Shown here one piece after another: positions 1 to 8,629 of a stretch of 64,000 nt of DNA. Origin of the DNA: Clostridium facile. Its GTDB lineage: Bacteria; Bacillota; Clostridia; Oscillospirales; Ruminococcaceae. Under the pieces are notes generated by a model. That model was given only the letters and a program-made list of their open reading frames with translations, was not told the DNA's origin and did not search any database. The DNA lies in NCBI RefSeq assembly GCF_014297275.1, contig NZ_JACOQK010000001.1, positions 2,170,001 to 2,234,000 on the forward strand. The letters run 5' to 3'. A program made the translations under genes and the position numbers. Each line of letters starts with the position of its first letter. The stretch's first letter is position 1.

Positions 1-18
1 TTCCTTGTAAGAAGCCTC

Positions 19-987
19 CTATTTATTTTGCTCGTCTTTCTGTTTCTCTTTTTTGGGGTGCATAAAAAAGTTTTTGTAGCTTAAATAACCTAAACTAATA
101 AAAAGAAATAACCCACAAAGTGCCGCAATTAATGCATAACCATATTTCCAATGTAATTCTGGCATATTTATAAAATTCATTCCATACCATCCAACAACTA
201 AACTCAATGGCATAAAAATAGCCGATATAATGGTCAATACCAACATGGTACGGTTTTGTTTTTCGTTCTGTTTAGCCTGGTGTAACTGCCATAGTTCCAT
301 AGAATATTCCTGCAGCATCTTTGCTTCACTAGCTAGACGCTCTACACGCTCCACAAATAATTGAAAAATATATCGGTCCTGTTCCTCAAAATACTCATTT
401 TCATCTTCCGCTAATTTTCTTCCTACATCAGCCAGTTGTTTGTAATATCGGTAAAGACAAAACGCTTTTTTTCGTATCTGTACCGAATATGGAATATCAC
501 CTGCTTTTTCCCCTTCCTCTTCTTCGATTTCTTCTTCCTGCTGTAAAAGTTTTGTTTCAAGTTGTTCCATAAAGATTAAGTCTCTATCAATTAACAAATT
601 TAACAGGTCATATAGGAATTTTCCCATCTTAATGGGACGTCCATAATGTGTTAGTGGAATTTGTAATATCAGATGATCTATAAAATTTGTGTGGTCTAAA
701 ATAATAATCTGATCTTTTTGAATACAAAAAGAAGCTGAGTTATAGTGATCCTGATACATTTTTACTGGAATACCCAAGGTTCCAATAATGATTTCTGGGT
801 ACACCTCTGCTTTGCAAAATTTAACAATTTTTCGGCTATCCTGCAATTTCCAAAACAGTTTATCCAGTTCTGGGTAAGTAGGAGTACAGGTAGCTGGTAT
901 CCCTGTCCAAGTAACCATTTTATCGGTATTAGAAGGATATGTTTTAATGTTAAGCCCTTTTTCTCCTTTTGTAATTCTAAAATACAT
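19..987 (-). CDS. corA: CorA-family divalent cation transporter
   Basis: 322 residues, typical CorA length. The C-terminus has the CorA layout: a long helical stretch, a first membrane segment (about residues 247-267) ending in the YGMNF signature (GMN selectivity filter), a short loop, and a second membrane segment (about 282-305) followed by a lysine-rich cytoplasmic tail. The N-terminal two thirds is the soluble funnel domain, with an acidic Glu-rich run near 150-160. The family moves Mg2+ (some members Co2+, Ni2+ or Zn2+) down the membrane potential as a pentamer; which ion here is not decidable. Divergent from pstS. Start chosen at the ATG after a GGAGGGCT-type ribosome site. Confidence 0.88.
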   Translation of the reverse strand: MYFRITKGEKGLNIKTYPSNTDKMVTWTGIPATCTPTYPELDKLFWKLQDSRKIVKFCKAEVYPEIIIGTLGIPVKMYQDHYNSASFCIQKDQIIILDHTNFIDHLILQIPLTHYGRPIKMGKFLYDLLNLLIDRDLIFMEQLETKLLQQEEEIEEEEGEKAGDIPYSVQIRKKAFCLYRYYKQLADVGRKLAEDENEYFEEQDRYIFQLFVERVERLASEAKMLQEYSMELWQLHQAKQNEKQNRTMLVLTIISAIFMPLSLVVGWYGMNFINMPELHWKYGYALIAALCGLFLFISLGYLSYKNFFMHPKKEKQKDEQNK

Positions 988-1114
988 ATAAGCCCTCCTT
1001 TTCTATCAAACACTCCATTTTTTACCATTATAACATAGATTTTAAGAAAAATCTCCAGATTTCGTATATTTTACAAAAAATAGTCAAAATAGATGGATTT
1101 CGGAAACAATTTAC

Positions 1115-1152
1115 AACTAGTTCTTGTATGAAAAAGCAAACAAGAACTAGTT
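1115..1152. repeat. Perfect 13-bp inverted repeat between corA and pstS
   Basis: Arms AACTAGTTCTTGT and ACAAGAACTAGTT are exact reverse complements separated by 12 bases. The repeat lies in the divergent intergenic region upstream of both genes, with only a weak T-run after it, so it may be an operator or an RNA hairpin rather than an ordinary terminator. Confidence 0.6.
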
Positions 1153-1158
1153 TATCAT

Positions 1159-1220
1159 TTTACATTTGGGTTTTTTCTGTTTTACTTATATTTTACATAA
1201 CTGTGATTTTACACTTTACA
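1159..1220 (+). promoter_or_regulatory. TTTACA direct-repeat cluster, possible Pho box, upstream of pstS
   Basis: TTTACA or TTTACT hexamers occur at 1159, 1181, 1192, 1208 and 1215, just upstream of a possible -10 (TATACT, about 1230) and the pstS start at 1272. Firmicutes PhoP binds tandem TT(A/T/C)ACA-like repeats with short regular spacing, and the operon encodes its own PhoP/PhoR-like pair. The spacing is only partly regular (11, 16 and 7 bases), so PhoP binding is an inference. Confidence 0.45.
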
Positions 1221-1271
1221 TAGCTTTTATATACTGTAAAACGTAATCTAATGATAAAGGAGAAACAAACA

Positions 1272-2153
1272 ATGAAAACAATAAAGAAAATTCTTGCCGC
1301 TTTATTAGCTGGCGTTATGGCAGTAAGTTTAACCGCATGTGGAGGCAATGGAAATAGTAGTTCTAATGCATCTACAGGATCTTCTACATCAACTTCTGGT
1401 AATGTTGATTTAGGTGGAGCTAAAATTACAATGTCCGGTTCTACTTCTATGGAAAAATTCTGTTCCGCATTAACCGAATCTTTCAACGCAGATTGCAACG
1501 CAGCCGCAACCGCTGAGTATACAGGTTCCGGCGCTGGTATCGAAGCAGTAACCAATGGTACCGTTGATATCGGTAACGCTTCCAGAGCATTAAAAGACGA
1601 TGAAAAATCTGCAGGAATTGTTGAAAATATTGTAGCGATTGATGGCATTGCAGTAGTAGTTGATACTGCGAACACAGTAACAAATTTAACAAAAGACCAA
1701 TTGATTAGTATTTATAAAGGTGATGTTACGAACTGGAGTGAATTAGGCGGAAATGACCAAGCGATTGTTGTAATTGGACGTGAATCCGGCTCTGGTACCC
1801 GTAGCGCATTTGAAGAATTGCTTGAAATTGAAGACGCATGCAAATATGCACAAGAAGTTGATTCCACTGGTGGTGTTATGGCAAAAGTAGCTTCTACTCC
1901 AGGCGCAATTGGTTATGTTTCTTTAGATGTTTTGGATGATACTGTAACCTGTGTAAATTTGGAAGGTGTAGAAGCAACAGAAGAAAATATTAAATCCGGT
2001 GATTATTTCTTAAGCCGTCCATTTGTAATGGCAACAAAAGGTGAAATTTCTGAACAAAGCGAAGCTGTTCAAGAACTGTTTAAATATATTGAATCTGACA
2101 AGGGTCAGGAAATCATTCAAAAAGTTGGACTGATTGTTCCAGATAAACAATAA
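1272..2153 (+). CDS. pstS: Phosphate ABC transporter substrate-binding lipoprotein PstS
   Basis: 293 residues. The N-terminus is a lipoprotein signal: KKIxK, a hydrophobic run, then the lipobox S-L-T-A-C with Cys23 as the predicted lipidated residue, followed by a Ser/Thr/Gly linker. The phosphate-binding fold shows the SGSTSMEKF loop near residues 52-60 and the GRESGSGTRSAF loop near 172-183, both classic PstS ligand loops. It binds extracellular phosphate and delivers it to PstCA. First gene of pstSCAB-phoU-RR-HK. The ATG at 1272 was chosen over an upstream non-ATG start because AAAGGAGA lies at the right distance and the signal peptide begins there. Confidence 0.95.
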   Translation: MKTIKKILAALLAGVMAVSLTACGGNGNSSSNASTGSSTSTSGNVDLGGAKITMSGSTSMEKFCSALTESFNADCNAAATAEYTGSGAGIEAVTNGTVDIGNASRALKDDEKSAGIVENIVAIDGIAVVVDTANTVTNLTKDQLISIYKGDVTNWSELGGNDQAIVVIGRESGSGTRSAFEELLEIEDACKYAQEVDSTGGVMAKVASTPGAIGYVSLDVLDDTVTCVNLEGVEATEENIKSGDYFLSRPFVMATKGEISEQSEAVQELFKYIESDKGQEIIQKVGLIVPDKQ

Positions 2154-2178
2154 AAAAGAAAAAATCTTACATACTATT

Positions 2179-2215
2179 CGATATCCTCAAGATTTTAAAA
2201 TTCTTGGGGATATCG
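2179..2215 (+). terminator. Intercistronic hairpin between pstS and pstC
   Basis: CGATATCC(T)CAAGA pairs with TTCTTGGGGATATCG around an eight-base loop. There is no long T-run after it. A hairpin here is commonly a partial terminator or mRNA stabiliser that keeps pstS more abundant than the permease genes. Confidence 0.5.
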
Positions 2216-2260
2216 TCATGAAATTTATGTGTGGTCAAGAAAAAGGAGGCGTGTAATATC

Positions 2261-3214
2261 ATGAAACCCCATGGTGGAGTAAAAAAACCTATTTCCATTA
2301 TTGGAAGCCACAAAACAAAGTCCGCCATTGAGCTTACAGCTAATGTTATCTTTTTTATATGTGCAGTTGTTGCGATTCTTGCGGTTCTTGCAATTACAGT
2401 TTATATGATTTATTCAGGGGCTCCTGCATTATTTAAAGTTGGGATTTTAGATATTTTATTTGGAACAGAATGGGCTCCTACAGCTACAGATCCTAAGTTT
2501 GGTATATTGTATATTATTTTAACCTCTATTATAGCTACTACATTAGCTATTTTAATTGGTGTACCAATTGCGTTAATGACAGCTATATTCTTATCAGAGA
2601 TTTCGAATAAAAAATTAGCGCATATTGTAAAGCCAGCAGTTGAGCTATTGGCGGGCATTCCTTCTGTTGTGTATGGCTTATTGGGTATTTTAATGATAAA
2701 CCCCGTTATATATAAATTGGAACAATTTATTTTTAAAAATGATCCAGACCATCAATTTACAGGTGGAGCTAATTTATTATCAGCTGTAATTGTGTTAGCT
2801 ATTATGATTTTGCCTACTGTTATCAATATTAGTGAAAGCTCATTACGCGCAGTACCACAACAATATAGAAATTCTTCTTTAGCGCTAGGTGCAAGTAAAA
2901 TTCAAACTATTTTTAAAGTAACAGTACCAGCAGCAAAATCCGGTATTATTACTGGTGTTGTTCTCGGTATTGGACGAGCTCTTGGGGAAGCAATGGCAAT
3001 TGTTCTGGTATGTGGAAACTCAGTAAATCTTCCATTACCATTTAATTCAGTTCGAACATTAACAACCGCCATTGTCTCTGAGATGGGTTATGCTGGTGGT
3101 TTGCACCGTGAAGTATTGTTTACAATCGGTTTGGTATTATTTGCATTTATTATGATAATTAATATTATACTGAGTGCTATCCTGAAAAAGGGAGGCAGTA
3201 AAGATGACAACTAG
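2261..3214 (+). CDS. pstC: Phosphate ABC transporter permease PstC
   Basis: 317 residues with six expected membrane segments; the first is at about residues 28-50 after a short basic cytoplasmic N-terminus. The inner-membrane permease EAA loop is visible as LGASKIQTIFKVTVPAAKSG (about residues 210-230). PstC pairs with PstA to form the phosphate channel driven by PstB. The ATG at 2261 is preceded by AAGGAGGCG, which is better than an in-frame GTG at 2231. The 3' end overlaps pstA by 11 bases, consistent with coupled translation. Confidence 0.94.
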   Translation: MKPHGGVKKPISIIGSHKTKSAIELTANVIFFICAVVAILAVLAITVYMIYSGAPALFKVGILDILFGTEWAPTATDPKFGILYIILTSIIATTLAILIGVPIALMTAIFLSEISNKKLAHIVKPAVELLAGIPSVVYGLLGILMINPVIYKLEQFIFKNDPDHQFTGGANLLSAVIVLAIMILPTVINISESSLRAVPQQYRNSSLALGASKIQTIFKVTVPAAKSGIITGVVLGIGRALGEAMAIVLVCGNSVNLPLPFNSVRTLTTAIVSEMGYAGGLHREVLFTIGLVLFAFIMIINIILSAILKKGGSKDDN

Positions 3215-4073
3215 CGTAAGTATTTATGATAAAAAACGGCGTCCAGGTGATATTATTTTACTTGTTTTAATCTACGCCTGTGCATTTTTAGCAGTATTAT
3301 TATTGGTTGGGATTATTGGTTATGTGATATACCGTGGGCTTCCATCAATAAATTGGGATTTTATTTCTAAGGCACAAAGTGCATTAGAAGGTACATTTGG
3401 CATATTGCCTAATATTATTAATACGATATATATTATAGTAATTACCTTAGTCATTGCAACACCAATTGGTATTGGCTCTGCCATTTATTTAAACGAATAT
3501 GCAAAGGGCGGAAAGTTAGTAAGACTAATTGAATTTACGACAGAGACGTTATCTGGGATTCCCTCCATTATTTTTGGCTTATTCGGTATGGTGTTTTTCG
3601 GAAACGTGTTAGGGCTCGGTTTTTCTATTTTGTGCGGCGCCTTGACATTGACTATTATGATATTACCAATTATTACAAGAACAACACAGGAAGCCTTAAA
3701 AACCGTTCCAGAAAGCTATCGTAGTGGTGCTCTGGGCATTGGGGCGACAAAATGGTATATGATTCGCACTATTATCCTCCCCAGTGCGATTCCAGGTATT
3801 ATAACCGGGGTTATTTTGTCTATTGGTAGAATTGTAGGGGAATCCGCAGCCCTTTTGTTTACAGCGGGAAGCGGTTATTTAATGGTACATAATTGGCTTA
3901 CACATCCTCTTTCACCGGGTGGCACTTTAACAATCCAAATGTATTTGAGTATGACAAAGGCAAAATATGATGATGCATTTGGTATTGCGTTTGTACTGAT
4001 TATTATCGTTCTAGCCATTAATCTATTGACAAAAGTTTTAAGCCGTAAACTTGATGTAAATAAAGAAAAATAA
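3204..4073 (+). CDS. pstA: Phosphate ABC transporter permease PstA
   Basis: 289 residues, six predicted membrane helices. It carries the conserved ETLSGIPSIIFGLFG segment (about residues 112-127) and the EAA-loop sequence IGATKWYMIRTIILPSAIPG (about 175-195) that contacts PstB. Second half of the PstCA channel. It starts inside the end of pstC behind GGGAGGC and is followed after 16 bases by pstB. Confidence 0.94.
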   Translation: MTTSVSIYDKKRRPGDIILLVLIYACAFLAVLLLVGIIGYVIYRGLPSINWDFISKAQSALEGTFGILPNIINTIYIIVITLVIATPIGIGSAIYLNEYAKGGKLVRLIEFTTETLSGIPSIIFGLFGMVFFGNVLGLGFSILCGALTLTIMILPIITRTTQEALKTVPESYRSGALGIGATKWYMIRTIILPSAIPGIITGVILSIGRIVGESAALLFTAGSGYLMVHNWLTHPLSPGGTLTIQMYLSMTKAKYDDAFGIAFVLIIIVLAINLLTKVLSRKLDVNKEK

Positions 4074-4089
4074 CAAGTTGGAGGACAGT

Positions 4090-4854
4090 ATGGAAAAAGA
4101 ACAAGTTACAATCCATGTGGAAAATTTAAATTTACATTATGGAACAAACCATGCGTTAAAAAATGTAAATATGGATATTTTTAAAAATAAGATTACCGCT
4201 TTTATCGGACCATCTGGATGCGGGAAATCCACTTTTTTAAAAACGTTAAATAGAATGAATGATTTGGTTCCAAACGTAAAAATAGAGGGAAAAGTGTTGC
4301 TGGATGGGGAAGATATTTATTCCCCAAAAGTAGACACTACCTTGTTGAGAAAAAAGGTTGGGATGGTTTTCCAGCAGCCAAATCCTTTTCCCATGAGCGT
4401 TTACGATAATATTGCATATGGACCGAGAATCCATGGAATTCGTTCTCGAGTTAAGCTGGATGAAATCGTAGAAAAAAGTTTACGGGATGCCGCAATTTTT
4501 GATGAAGTCAAGGATCGGCTAAAAAAATCCGCGTTAGGGCTTTCTGGTGGGCAACAACAGCGCCTCTGTATTGCTAGAGCGCTGGCTGTAGAACCAGAAG
4601 TTTTATTAATGGATGAACCTACCTCAGCATTGGATCCAATCTCTACCTCCAAGATTGAAGAGTTAATGGGCAGCTTAAAAGAGAAATATACAGTTGCTAT
4701 TGTTACCCACAATATGCAGCAAGCAACCCGTATTTCTGATTATACAGCATTTTTCTTGGTAGGTGAAATGGTAGAATACAATGATACTGAGCAGATGTTC
4801 TCTATGCCACAGGATAAACGCACAGAAGACTATATTACAGGGAGGTTTGGATAA
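4090..4854 (+). CDS. pstB: Phosphate ABC transporter ATP-binding protein PstB
   Basis: 254 residues, a single ABC ATPase domain. Walker A GPSGCGKST (about residues 41-49), Q-loop in GMVFQQPNPFP, ABC signature LSGGQQQR (about 152-159), Walker B VLLMDEPTSALD and the switch His in THNMQQA are all present. It hydrolyses ATP to drive PstCA. The ATG at 4090 follows TTGGAGGA; an in-frame TTG 12 bases upstream overlaps the ribosome site and is unlikely to be used. phoU begins two bases after the stop codon. Confidence 0.96.
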   Translation: MEKEQVTIHVENLNLHYGTNHALKNVNMDIFKNKITAFIGPSGCGKSTFLKTLNRMNDLVPNVKIEGKVLLDGEDIYSPKVDTTLLRKKVGMVFQQPNPFPMSVYDNIAYGPRIHGIRSRVKLDEIVEKSLRDAAIFDEVKDRLKKSALGLSGGQQQRLCIARALAVEPEVLLMDEPTSALDPISTSKIEELMGSLKEKYTVAIVTHNMQQATRISDYTAFFLVGEMVEYNDTEQMFSMPQDKRTEDYITGRFG

Positions 4855-4856
4855 TC

Positions 4857-5498
4857 ATGCGGTCAAAGTTTGATAGCCAATTAGAAGAATTACATGTAAA
4901 ACTAATTACAATGGGTAGTTTGTGTGAGGAGGCTATTTCGATCTCTGCAAAACTGCTTCAAAATAATGATGAGGAGCAAAAACAAAAGGTTTGCTCTTTG
5001 GAACGTGAAATTGACCACATGGAACGGGATATTGAATCTCTCTGTATGAGAATGATTTTACAACAGCAGCCAGTAGCAAGGGATTTACGCTCGGTATCCG
5101 CAGCGTTAAAAATGATATCGGATATGGAACGTATTGGCGACCAAGCTGCTGATATTTCCGAACTGGCTCCGTATATTGCGGATAATATGGTGCAAAGTAA
5201 AGTCCATATTGGAGAAATGGCTGTAGCTACTGTATCTATGGTGACCGATAGTGTAGAAGCTTTTGTAAAGCAGGATTTGGATTTGGCACATCAGGTAGAA
5301 AAAAATGATGATAAAGTAGACCAAATGTTTGATAGTGTAAAAGAAGAACTGATTGGTTTAATCCGTCAGGATACAGTAGACGCAGGGGTTGCATTGGACC
5401 TTTTAATGGTAGCAAAATACTTTGAACGCATTGGTGACCATGCAGTAAATTTAGCTGAGTGTGTAGAATACTCTGTCTTGGGTTTTCATAAAAAGTAA
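4857..5498 (+). CDS. phoU: Phosphate signalling protein PhoU
   Basis: 213 residues, the normal length for the two-repeat three-helix-bundle PhoU family. The family motif E-R-I-G-D appears in both halves (MERIGDQAADISE near residue 88 and FERIGDHAVNLAE near 190), where acidic residues coordinate metal clusters. PhoU restrains the Pst transporter and the PhoR-type kinase when phosphate is plentiful. Its place between pstB and the two-component genes supports that role. The ribosome site GGGAGG lies within the end of pstB. Confidence 0.93.
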   Translation: MRSKFDSQLEELHVKLITMGSLCEEAISISAKLLQNNDEEQKQKVCSLEREIDHMERDIESLCMRMILQQQPVARDLRSVSAALKMISDMERIGDQAADISELAPYIADNMVQSKVHIGEMAVATVSMVTDSVEAFVKQDLDLAHQVEKNDDKVDQMFDSVKEELIGLIRQDTVDAGVALDLLMVAKYFERIGDHAVNLAECVEYSVLGFHKK

Positions 5499-5537
5499 TT
5501 TATGTTACAATAAAAGGCGGAAAAGAGGCGATAACAA

Positions 5538-6218
5538 TTGATTTACTGTTTAGAAGACGATGAAAGCATCCGCGAACTAGTTACCTATACCTTAAATACT
5601 CAGGGCCTAGAAGCCCAAGGGTTTTCCAAACCCAGTGAATTTTGGGAGGCGATGCAGAAAAGTATTCCGGATTTAATCTTGCTGGATATTATGTTGCCAG
5701 AAGAAGATGGGTTTAGCATCCTAAAAAAAATCCGCACTTCATCCATGACAAAACGGCTTCCGGTAATTATGCTTACCGCAAAGGGAAGCGAATATGATAC
5801 CGTTCGTGGACTGGATAGCGGTGCGGATGACTATATTCCAAAGCCATTCCGTATGATGGAACTGCTTTCCCGTATCCGCGCTACCCTACGCCGCGCTGGC
5901 GATGAAGAGGCTGCCATAGAGGAATATCAAATTGAGAATTTATATGTTTGCCCATCTCGCCATATTGTGACTGTGGATGGAAATAACATCACATTAACGC
6001 TAAAAGAGTTTGAGTTGCTTTGCCTGTTATTGGCGGAACGAGGTACAGTGCTTACTCGATCCCAGCTGTTGGATCGCATTTGGGGTTATGAGTTTGACGG
6101 GGAGAGCCGTACGATTGACGTCCATATCCGTACGTTACGGCAAAAATTAGGCGAAGCTGGTAGCCTAATTAAAACAGTGCGGGGGATAGGCTATAAAATA
6201 GAGGATGCGGACAAATGA
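5538..6218 (+). CDS. phoP: Response regulator, PhoP/OmpR family
   Basis: 226 residues. Receiver domain at about 1-115 with the acidic pair E6/D7-D8, phospho-acceptor Asp50 in LILLDIMLP, Thr/Ser in MLTAKG and Lys in YIPKPF. The C-terminal winged-helix DNA-binding domain (about 130-222) ends in VRGIGYKIE, typical of OmpR/PhoB. The start is a TTG at 5538 preceded by a GGCGGAAAAGAGGCG region; no ATG fits the receiver fold. It overlaps the kinase gene by ATGA. The pst-phoU context makes phosphate control the likely job. Confidence 0.88.
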   Translation: MIYCLEDDESIRELVTYTLNTQGLEAQGFSKPSEFWEAMQKSIPDLILLDIMLPEEDGFSILKKIRTSSMTKRLPVIMLTAKGSEYDTVRGLDSGADDYIPKPFRMMELLSRIRATLRRAGDEEAAIEEYQIENLYVCPSRHIVTVDGNNITLTLKEFELLCLLLAERGTVLTRSQLLDRIWGYEFDGESRTIDVHIRTLRQKLGEAGSLIKTVRGIGYKIEDADK

Positions 6219-7873
6219 CAAAACGGATTTTTCGCTCTATTTTATTGGTTTCCATTGCTTCCTGTTTTGTAGGCCTTGCCTTTGTTATTGGAATTTTATA
6301 TCAATATTTTGACAACCAACTAATGCGGGAACTAGAAAATTCGGCCTATTATCTTTCCATTGCCGTAGAACATGAAGGGATTTCGGCTCTAGATGACCTT
6401 CCAGAGGGAAAGGAGCGGATTACCATTATAGGTACGGATGGTACCGTACTATATGATACCTCTTCCAATCCAGCAACCATGGAAAACCACAATACCAGAG
6501 AAGAAGTGCAAGAAGCACGAGAAAATGGATCAGGAAAAGCTGTTCGGCAATCCAATACCTTAGGCCATAAAAATATCTATTATGCTTTAAAACTCTCCAA
6601 CGGCCAGATTTTACGTGTATCCAGCACACAATATAATGTGGCTACCTTGCTGCTCAATCTAATCCAACCAATTTTATGGATATTCGCCTTGATTGTATTA
6701 CTGGCAACCATTTTCTCTTTCCGTGCATCTAAAAAAATTGTGGAACCATTAAATAAGCTGGACTTGAATAATCCAGACATCAATGAACCCTATGAAGAAA
6801 TTGCCCCATTGTTAACGAAAATCAGCCGTCAAAAACGAACCATACGCAGTCAACTATCCAAAGCCAAACGTCAACAGGAAGAATTCTCCTTGATTACTAA
6901 TCATATGGAAGAAGGGCTGCTGGTAATTGACAAACAGACAGAACTTCTTTCTTATAACAACAGCGCGTTGCAGTTGCTAGGGGCAAAAGAAACCAAACCA
7001 CAGGGCAGCATCTTTATTTTAAACCGCAGTGAACCGTTCCGCCAAGTGGTGAACAAAGCACTGTCTGGGGAACGGACAGAAGCTGTTTTGCAGATAAACG
7101 ATTTGTTTTATCGGTTGACTGGGAACCCTGTTTTCCATCATGACGAAATAGAGGGGGCTGTTCTTCTTCTAATTGATATTACCGAGAAAATGCAGAGGGA
7201 ACAGTTGCGGAATGAGTTTACCGCAAATATTTCCCATGAATTAAAAACTCCACTGACTTCTATTTCAGGGTTTGCGGAAATCATTCAAAATGGCCTTGTG
7301 TTACCAGAGGATATCCCAAAATTTGCAGAACGGATTTTTACAGAATCACAACGTTTAATCACATTGGTAAGTGATATTATAAAAATTTCTCAGTTGGATG
7401 AAAGTGTTCTACCATACGAAAAAGAAACGGTGGACCTTTACAAAACAGCAAAAGAAATTTTAGACCGTCTTACTCCAGCGGCAGAAAAAATGGATGTACG
7501 GCTTTGTATCGAACAAAGTTCCGCTACATTAGAGATTGTAAAGCCAATTTTTGAAGAAGTAATTTATAACCTTTGCGACAACGCTATTAAATATAATAAT
7601 CGGGGTGGATCTGTACAGGTTATCATTCAACAAACAGATGAGATAACAAGTATTGCGGTAAAGGATACTGGTATTGGAATTCCGGTATCCGACCAGCAGC
7701 GTATTTTTGAACGGTTTTACCGTGTGGATAAAAGCCATTCCAAAGAAATTGGGGGAACGGGATTGGGCTTGTCCATTGTAAAACACGGCGCCTCCTATTT
7801 GGGCGCGGATGTTAAGGTGACCAGTACAATGGGAAAAGGAACCACATTTACCCTGATATGGACCCATATATAA
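6215..7873 (+). CDS. phoR: Sensor histidine kinase, PhoR-like
   Basis: 552 residues. Membrane helix 1 at about 7-30, an extracytoplasmic sensor of about 115 residues, helix 2 at about 147-168, a linker, a PAS-like domain (about 220-325), and a HisKA dimerisation helix with phospho-acceptor His341 in NISHELKTPLTS. The HATPase_c domain has the N box (NLCDNAIKYNN), G1 (DTGIGI) and G2 (GGTGLGLSIVK). It overlaps the response regulator by four bases. Expected to sense phosphate limitation through PstSCAB-PhoU. Confidence 0.9.
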   Translation: MTKRIFRSILLVSIASCFVGLAFVIGILYQYFDNQLMRELENSAYYLSIAVEHEGISALDDLPEGKERITIIGTDGTVLYDTSSNPATMENHNTREEVQEARENGSGKAVRQSNTLGHKNIYYALKLSNGQILRVSSTQYNVATLLLNLIQPILWIFALIVLLATIFSFRASKKIVEPLNKLDLNNPDINEPYEEIAPLLTKISRQKRTIRSQLSKAKRQQEEFSLITNHMEEGLLVIDKQTELLSYNNSALQLLGAKETKPQGSIFILNRSEPFRQVVNKALSGERTEAVLQINDLFYRLTGNPVFHHDEIEGAVLLLIDITEKMQREQLRNEFTANISHELKTPLTSISGFAEIIQNGLVLPEDIPKFAERIFTESQRLITLVSDIIKISQLDESVLPYEKETVDLYKTAKEILDRLTPAAEKMDVRLCIEQSSATLEIVKPIFEEVIYNLCDNAIKYNNRGGSVQVIIQQTDEITSIAVKDTGIGIPVSDQQRIFERFYRVDKSHSKEIGGTGLGLSIVKHGASYLGADVKVTSTMGKGTTFTLIWTHI

Positions 7874-7938
7874 TATTTATATTACAATCAACCTTTATTT
7901 TTATATTTCATTGTTTCAATTCTCTAACTATTTTCCAC

Positions 7939-7970
7939 AAAAAGGCCTGATGCATGCATCAGGCCTTTTT
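7939..7970 (+). terminator. Terminator after the pst-pho operon
   Basis: A perfect 32-bp palindrome with AAAAAGGCCTGATGCA in the left arm and its complement ending in TTTTT. Strong enough to work in both directions. Confidence 0.85.
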
Positions 7971-8156
7971 GCAATAAAAATAACTTTGGTTCTATAAACA
8001 ATAAAATGGATCATGTAGGGAAATATAAAACAAACACAGAAAATTTCAAAATAATATAGTATGGTATGAGAATTATGTGGTATTTTATTGGTTTATTATA
8101 AGATATTCTTACAAACAGCGGGCAAGTTTGAGCTTGCTTTAGAAATGAACTTGCCC

Positions 8157-8231
8157 GTAGAATATCTGGCAATATCCTCAACTCATCCTATTCTATACAG
8201 CAAAAAAGATGCCGCTACAGTTCAGATGTAG
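8157..8231 (+). pseudogene. Decayed copy of the small hydrophobic peptide gene
   Basis: This stretch matches the 8432-8506 gene: both follow TTGCCC, share GAATATCTGG at the 5' end, continue through a TATTCTA-CA-AGC block, and run into an AAAAAAGAT hairpin terminator. Here the start codon is GTA instead of ATG, and part of the hydrophobic core is missing, leaving EYLAISSTHPILYSKK in place of the membrane segment. It therefore appears to be an inactivated tandem copy about 275 bases upstream. An own promoter is not clear. The terminator is at 8202-8244. Confidence 0.5.
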
Positions 8232-8244
8232 CGGCTATCTTTTT
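8202..8244 (+). terminator. Hairpin terminator of the decayed copy
   Basis: AAAAAAGAT-GCCGCTAC pairs with GTAGCGGC-ATCTTTTT. Same design as the terminator at 8496-8538. Confidence 0.75.
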
Positions 8245-8335
8245 CACCGATCAACAATAGGATCAATCGCCTATCCAATCATGCCCCACACAAACAGACC
8301 AACTGTGTTCCTTTGGAATCAATCTGTTTCCTGTA

Positions 8336-8364
8336 TTGCATTGGCAGTAAAAATTTGTTATAAT
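8336..8364 (+). promoter_or_regulatory. Promoter of the small peptide transcript
   Basis: -35 TTGCAT (8336-8341) and -10 TATAAT (8359-8364) with the ideal 17-base spacer. A start near 8371 gives a transcript of about 170 bases ending at the 8538 hairpin. Confidence 0.75.
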
Positions 8365-8431
8365 TTGTCGTAAGACATTACCTGTAAAACGGTAGGCGGT
8401 TGAATCTTGCCCCAAAAATGGGGTGTTGCCC

Positions 8432-8506
8432 ATGGAATATCTGGTTATGTTCGCAATATTGTTATTGCTGATTGATCGTATTCTACATAGCAATAAAAAA
8501 AGATAA
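8432..8506 (+). CDS. 24-residue hydrophobic peptide, type I toxin-like
   Basis: Short reading frame of 24 codons plus stop. The peptide begins MEYLVMFAILLLL, one membrane-spanning hydrophobic run, followed by a charged tail IDRILHSNKKR. It sits on its own short transcription unit: a perfect-spacing promoter at 8336-8364, a structured leader with the start codon close behind a CCCC/GGGG hairpin, no clear Shine-Dalgarno, and a strong hairpin terminator overlapping the stop codon. A tiny membrane peptide with a basic tail on a short, folded, poorly initiated mRNA is the usual design of type I toxins and holin-like toxins in Firmicutes. No antisense RNA promoter was identified, so the toxin role is inferred. 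A decayed relative lies just upstream. Confidence 0.5.
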   Translation: MEYLVMFAILLLLIDRILHSNKKR

Positions 8507-8538
8507 CCGCCCTATTGCTATCCAGTGGTTATCTTTTT
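8496..8538 (+). terminator. Terminator of the small peptide transcript
   Basis: AAAAAGATAACC pairs exactly with GGTTATCTTTTT across a 19-base loop. The left arm overlaps the last codons of the peptide gene. Confidence 0.8.
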
Positions 8539-8629
8539 AAATGAATAAGAACTGGGGCAAACCGTCTATCCGGTAATGCCTTTTCTAACTTTATTATAAC
8601 CAGTTTATTGGCAGTTGTCAATTATTTGT

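Noticed and set aside
6349..6783. Several minus-strand frames within the sensor kinase gene, and similar shadows elsewhere
   Set aside because: They lie antisense to strongly supported genes and show no family motifs or ribosome sites.
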